Of a stretch of 8,060 bases of DNA, positions 5,252 to 8,060 are shown piece after piece. Every line of letters begins with the position of its first letter. Position 1 is the stretch's first letter. The notes beneath the pieces are model-generated. The model had not been told where the DNA came from and did no database searches. It saw nothing but the letters and a program-made list of their open reading frames with translations. Source of the DNA: an uncultured Selenomonadales bacterium (lineage in GTDB: Bacteria > Bacillota > Negativicutes > Selenomonadales > Selenomonadaceae). The stretch spans positions 1-8,060 of the forward strand of contig CAMNPA010000043.1 of NCBI GenBank assembly GCA_946547205.1, in the 5' to 3' direction. Made by a program: the position numbers and the translations under genes.

Positions 5252-7990
5252 TTATTTTTTGCCGCCGTAAGTGAGTTGCAAAGTTTTCGACGTTGAATCG
5301 GTCAGAGACGTTAGCGAAGTCGTGAGATTGGTCGTTGCGACATCGGACTTGCTTTGAACGATTGAGCTTAGGTCGTTTGAAGTTGCAAAGTTCGTGTCGT
5401 CGTTGAACCAACGTGCGGCGGTCGAAGTATAAGTTTTCGTCTTTTCCACGCCGGAAGAGCTGATGAAGTTGATTTTCTTGCCGACGGCGTCAACGAGCGT
5501 CAAAATGCTCTTGCCGACTTTGACGATGACATTTGAGCCGCTCTTGCTTGAAGAATATTTGCCGCTTGTGATTTTAACGGTGTCACTGTCATTAAAACCG
5601 ACGACGCTGTCTTTGCCGAAGCTGCTGCCGAAATTGTAAGTGATATGCGCGCCGCCGTCGTTGACGATTGAATCATTTCCTTTGCCGCCCGAAAGTGTTA
5701 CGTGGTTGCCTTCGTTGTGGAGAGTGTCGGAGCCGCTGCCGCCGAAAATTGTAGCTTTGTAGCCTTCGTTGTGAATGGAATCGTTGCCGCTGCCGCCCGA
5801 CAAGGTTACCGCTACGCCGCTTGAATAGATATAATCGTTGCCGCTGCTTCCTGTAATCGACGTGAGGTCAGCGAAATTTTGAATCGAATCGTCACCGCTG
5901 CCGAGATTGATTCGCGAAGAGTCGCCGTAGCTGATAACGGTATCATTGCCCGCGCCGCCATAAACCGTGTTTTCAGAGCCGGGATCGTCGTCACTTTCAC
6001 GCGCCTTGTTCTGATAGTTGTAAATCAAATCGTCGCCGTTGCCGCCGTAAAGTTTGAGCTTGTCGCCTTTGCTGTAAATGTAATCGTTGCCGTCGTCGCC
6101 ATAAACGGAAACGCTGTCCATTGTGTTTGTAATTGAGTCGTTGCCGTTGCCGCCGCGCAGAGTGGAATTGGTGGCTTTCAAAGTCGCGCCGGAGAATCCG
6201 ATTGTAGTTATTATGCTGTCGTTTAGAATTGAATCGTTACCGTCGCCGCCGTTCACCCACGTTGACGCGCTGTAGTTTATAATTTTATCGTTGCCCGCGT
6301 CGCCGTAAATCGTGACGTTTTCGGCGTAATTGGTTACGGTGTCTTTACCGTCGCCGCCATAAACCGTAACGCTTGAGCCGTAATTTATGATTTTATCTTT
6401 GCCTGCGTCGCCATAAAGTTTGACATTACTTGCGTTGGCGTTGTTGGTGATAGAGTCGTTGCCCGTTCCGCCGAGAACCGTCACGTTCGCGCCGGTGTTG
6501 GTGAGAATGTCGTTGCCGCTGCCGCCGTCGACCGTGGAATTTTTGGCGTCATAGGTGTTTGTGATTGAATCGTTGCCACTGCCGCCGACGATTGTGACAT
6601 TGGCACCGACGTTACCGATAGAATCGTTGCCGCTGCCGCCGTCAATCGTGACGTTTTCGCCTTTGGAAAGAACAAAATCATTGCCTGCGCCGCCGCTTAT
6701 CGTGACGTTCGAGCCGGTGTTTTCGACAGAATCGTTGCCTTTGCCGCCGCTTATCGTGACGTTCGAGCTTTGGTTATTAATGTAGTCGTTGCCTTTACCG
6801 CCGTAAATTTTACCGTTCGTGCCTTCGTTGTAAATGTAATCGTCATCGCCGCCGCCGTTTATCGTGACCGTGTCGGAATAATTTTTAATCGTGTCGTTGC
6901 CGCTGCCGCCATAAATTGAAACATTCGAGCCGCTGTTCGTGATTGTGTCAGCGTCGGAGCCGCCATAAATCGTGACGGTGTCGAAATAATTTACTGCAAA
7001 GTTGTTTGCGTCAACGGAGACCTTTGCGCGATAAGTGTCGTAGTCGAAAGTCGTATCGGTGCCGGCTTGTTTGGCGAAGTAGCGCATGAACGTATAACCG
7101 CCCGCGTAAACTTCATACGGCACATAATCTTTAATGGACTTTGTCGTCAAAACTTTTTTAACGGTCGAGACATCCTTCACGAAGTTGATAATTTCATCGG
7201 GACGTTCGTCGTCGACTCCGTGAATCAATTCGGCAGTGCCGCCCTCAATCAACCAACCGGGTAAGTCGTGAGAATAATTAACGTTGCTCGCCATCACGCC
7301 GTGAACCAATTCGTGCGCCAAAGTTCTGTCCAAATTGCCACTGTCCGTTGTCGTGCCGTGATGATCTGAAGTGGACATGTTTTTAAACCTTGCCATGTTC
7401 ACGCAAAGGGTATGCGCCTCATAAACTTTATCATCGTCGCTGTCAGAGGCAACATAAGCCAACCCATTGGTTTCCTCGTCGTCAATGAACTGAATTTTGA
7501 GCCGTGAACCGGTCGTGCCGTCTTCCGTGAAAGTCATCCCGTAACTTTCCTCAATCAGTTTCAGCGCGTCATTGATCCACCAACTGATAAGTCCGCGAAC
7601 GACGTATTGTTGATCTTCCGTGAGCGTGTCTTTGGGCGGAATGCCGTAAAGTGTCATGCCGCGAACGGTGACTGATGAAGTCGTGGGATAATCGAGCAAT
7701 TTGCCTTTCGACGGCAGAATATCGGTCGTAGTTTTAATTTCGGAGCCGCCCGCGTCGTAACCGCTGATTGCGCCGGTGTCCGCGTTGTCGAGAACGATGC
7801 CGCACTTTTCGACAAGGAACGTCTGCACATTCTTAGCCGACTGCAAATCGTTTAGAAATTGCGTGCGCACTGCCTTAAAGCTCTTGAAATTTGAACTCGC
7901 CTTAATCGCCTCGTTGAGCGCGGCAGAGCCTTTGAGCGTGGTCTCGTCCAAACTGTGCATGAACGTCTTGATAACTTCTTGTTGTGTCAT
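5252..7990 (-). CDS. RTX-type calcium-binding repeat protein with a zincin-like metallopeptidase domain
   Basis: The product has 912 residues. Residues 1-90 are mostly helical-looking and polar with no signal peptide, as expected for type I secretion. Residues about 100-320 hold a putative zinc peptidase: HELVH at 226-230 and, 18 residues on, WLIEGGTAE (246-254), where E249 could be the third zinc ligand as in gluzincins; YAGGYTFMRYFAKQ follows at 295-308. Residues about 334-782 are 23 beta-roll repeats built around GGxGNDxI. The last 130 residues are Ser/Thr-rich and end LTYGGKK, a plausible C-terminal secretion signal region. The start is ATG 7990 because AAGGAG lies 9-14 bases upstream; an ATG at 8053 in the same frame has no such site. 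No secretion genes are in the window. Peptidase activity, substrate and secretion are inferred. Its 3' end is duplicated downstream. Confidence 0.88.
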   Translation of the reverse strand: MTQQEVIKTFMHSLDETTLKGSAALNEAIKASSNFKSFKAVRTQFLNDLQSAKNVQTFLVEKCGIVLDNADTGAISGYDAGGSEIKTTTDILPSKGKLLDYPTTSSVTVRGMTLYGIPPKDTLTEDQQYVVRGLISWWINDALKLIEESYGMTFTEDGTTGSRLKIQFIDDEETNGLAYVASDSDDDKVYEAHTLCVNMARFKNMSTSDHHGTTTDSGNLDRTLAHELVHGVMASNVNYSHDLPGWLIEGGTAELIHGVDDERPDEIINFVKDVSTVKKVLTTKSIKDYVPYEVYAGGYTFMRYFAKQAGTDTTFDYDTYRAKVSVDANNFAVNYFDTVTIYGGSDADTITNSGSNVSIYGGSGNDTIKNYSDTVTINGGGDDDYIYNEGTNGKIYGGKGNDYINNQSSNVTISGGKGNDSVENTGSNVTISGGAGNDFVLSKGENVTIDGGSGNDSIGNVGANVTIVGGSGNDSITNTYDAKNSTVDGGSGNDILTNTGANVTVLGGTGNDSITNNANASNVKLYGDAGKDKIINYGSSVTVYGGDGKDTVTNYAENVTIYGDAGNDKIINYSASTWVNGGDGNDSILNDSIITTIGFSGATLKATNSTLRGGNGNDSITNTMDSVSVYGDDGNDYIYSKGDKLKLYGGNGDDLIYNYQNKARESDDDPGSENTVYGGAGNDTVISYGDSSRINLGSGDDSIQNFADLTSITGSSGNDYIYSSGVAVTLSGGSGNDSIHNEGYKATIFGGSGSDTLHNEGNHVTLSGGKGNDSIVNDGGAHITYNFGSSFGKDSVVGFNDSDTVKITSGKYSSSKSGSNVIVKVGKSILTLVDAVGKKINFISSSGVEKTKTYTSTAARWFNDDTNFATSNDLSSIVQSKSDVATTNLTTSLTSLTDSTSKTLQLTYGGKK
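5645..6991 (-). repeat. 23 RTX-like coding repeats of about 54 bp
   Basis: Each unit is about 18 residues with one GGxGNDxI turn and a second half such as NxGSNVTI, so each unit gives two half-turns of a calcium-bound beta roll. Most units are 18 residues; longer inserts occur after units 14 (about 14 extra residues) and 17 (about 8 extra, acidic). Adjacent units can be nearly identical in DNA: 26 bases at 6689-6714 recur exactly at 6743-6768, which makes slippage or unequal recombination likely. Confidence 0.92.
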
Positions 7991-7998
7991 TGAAAAAA

Positions 7999-8004
7999 CT
8001 CCTT
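7999..8004 (-). promoter_or_regulatory. Ribosome binding site of the RTX-type gene
   Basis: AAGGAG on the - strand, followed by TTTTTTCA and ATG 7990. It decides for this start over the upstream in-frame ATG at 8053. No promoter is recognisable in the 56 bases left to the window edge. Confidence 0.8.
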
Positions 8005-8060
8005 TGAATCGATAAAACCAATGCTCGCCGTCGAGCAGAACCTCACTTGGCAACGGGCAT

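Noticed and set aside
5052..5270. 72-codon frame inside the MITE-like element as a small protein
   Set aside because: No ribosome binding site, it runs across the element boundary into the duplicated gene tail, and it is crossed by hairpin sequence.
5879..6136. Hydrophobic 85-codon + strand frame as a membrane protein
   Set aside because: Its Val/Ala-rich product comes from antisense reading of GGxGND repeat codons.
8024..8037. GCTCG-CCGT-CGAGC inverted repeat as a terminator or operator
   Set aside because: The stem has only 5 bp and no T run follows on either strand; too weak to call.
7991..8053. N-terminal extension of the RTX-type protein to ATG 8053
   Set aside because: AAGGAG is correctly spaced for ATG 7990, and the extension adds an aromatic stretch with no counterpart to a signal peptide.

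Overview
The window most likely comes from a Negativicutes bacterium (Selenomonas- or Anaerovibrio-like gut or rumen lineage). The main reasons are recalled family resemblances rather than searches: an N-terminally unprocessed RTX-type protein with a zincin domain of a kind I associate with that group, an LDH-like malate dehydrogenase, strong AGGAGG-type ribosome binding sites, and a GDP-mannose enzyme with the MQIILLSGGSG start seen in that group.

Left part (1-2690, + strand) is the end of a GDP-fucose/surface-glycan locus. In order it has: 3'-terminal remnants that look like GDP-L-fucose synthase, a mannose-1-phosphate guanylyltransferase/mannose-6-phosphate isomerase-like gene, an alpha-1,2-fucosyltransferase (GT11), and a GT2 glycosyltransferase fused to it. 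Together they would make GDP-mannose, convert it to GDP-fucose and transfer fucose to a glycan. Every one of these genes carries a lesion: a tandem-duplicated tail, a roughly 130-base internal deletion, a roughly 300-base internal deletion, and a one-base shift at an A7 tract. As written, the locus is broken; either it is decaying or the assembly is faulty here.

Middle part (2690-4940) holds a degenerate MITE-like repeat, a duplicated tail of tadA, intact tadA and a small hypothetical gene (probably one operon, - strand), a rho-independent terminator, a 7-bp tandem repeat, and intact malate dehydrogenase with a clear promoter (- strand).

Right part (4926-8060) holds a large - strand gene for a 912-residue protein: a zincin-like domain with HELVH, then 23 calcium-binding beta-roll repeats of about 18 residues. 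Its 3' end is duplicated just downstream, and the duplicate is interrupted by a 199-bp MITE-like element with 15-bp terminal inverted repeats and a TA target duplication. The neighbouring uninterrupted copy shows the empty target site.

Two themes stand out: a non-coding, TA-inserting mobile element present in two copies of different age, and three separate cases in 8 kb where the 3' end of a gene is repeated immediately downstream of that gene.
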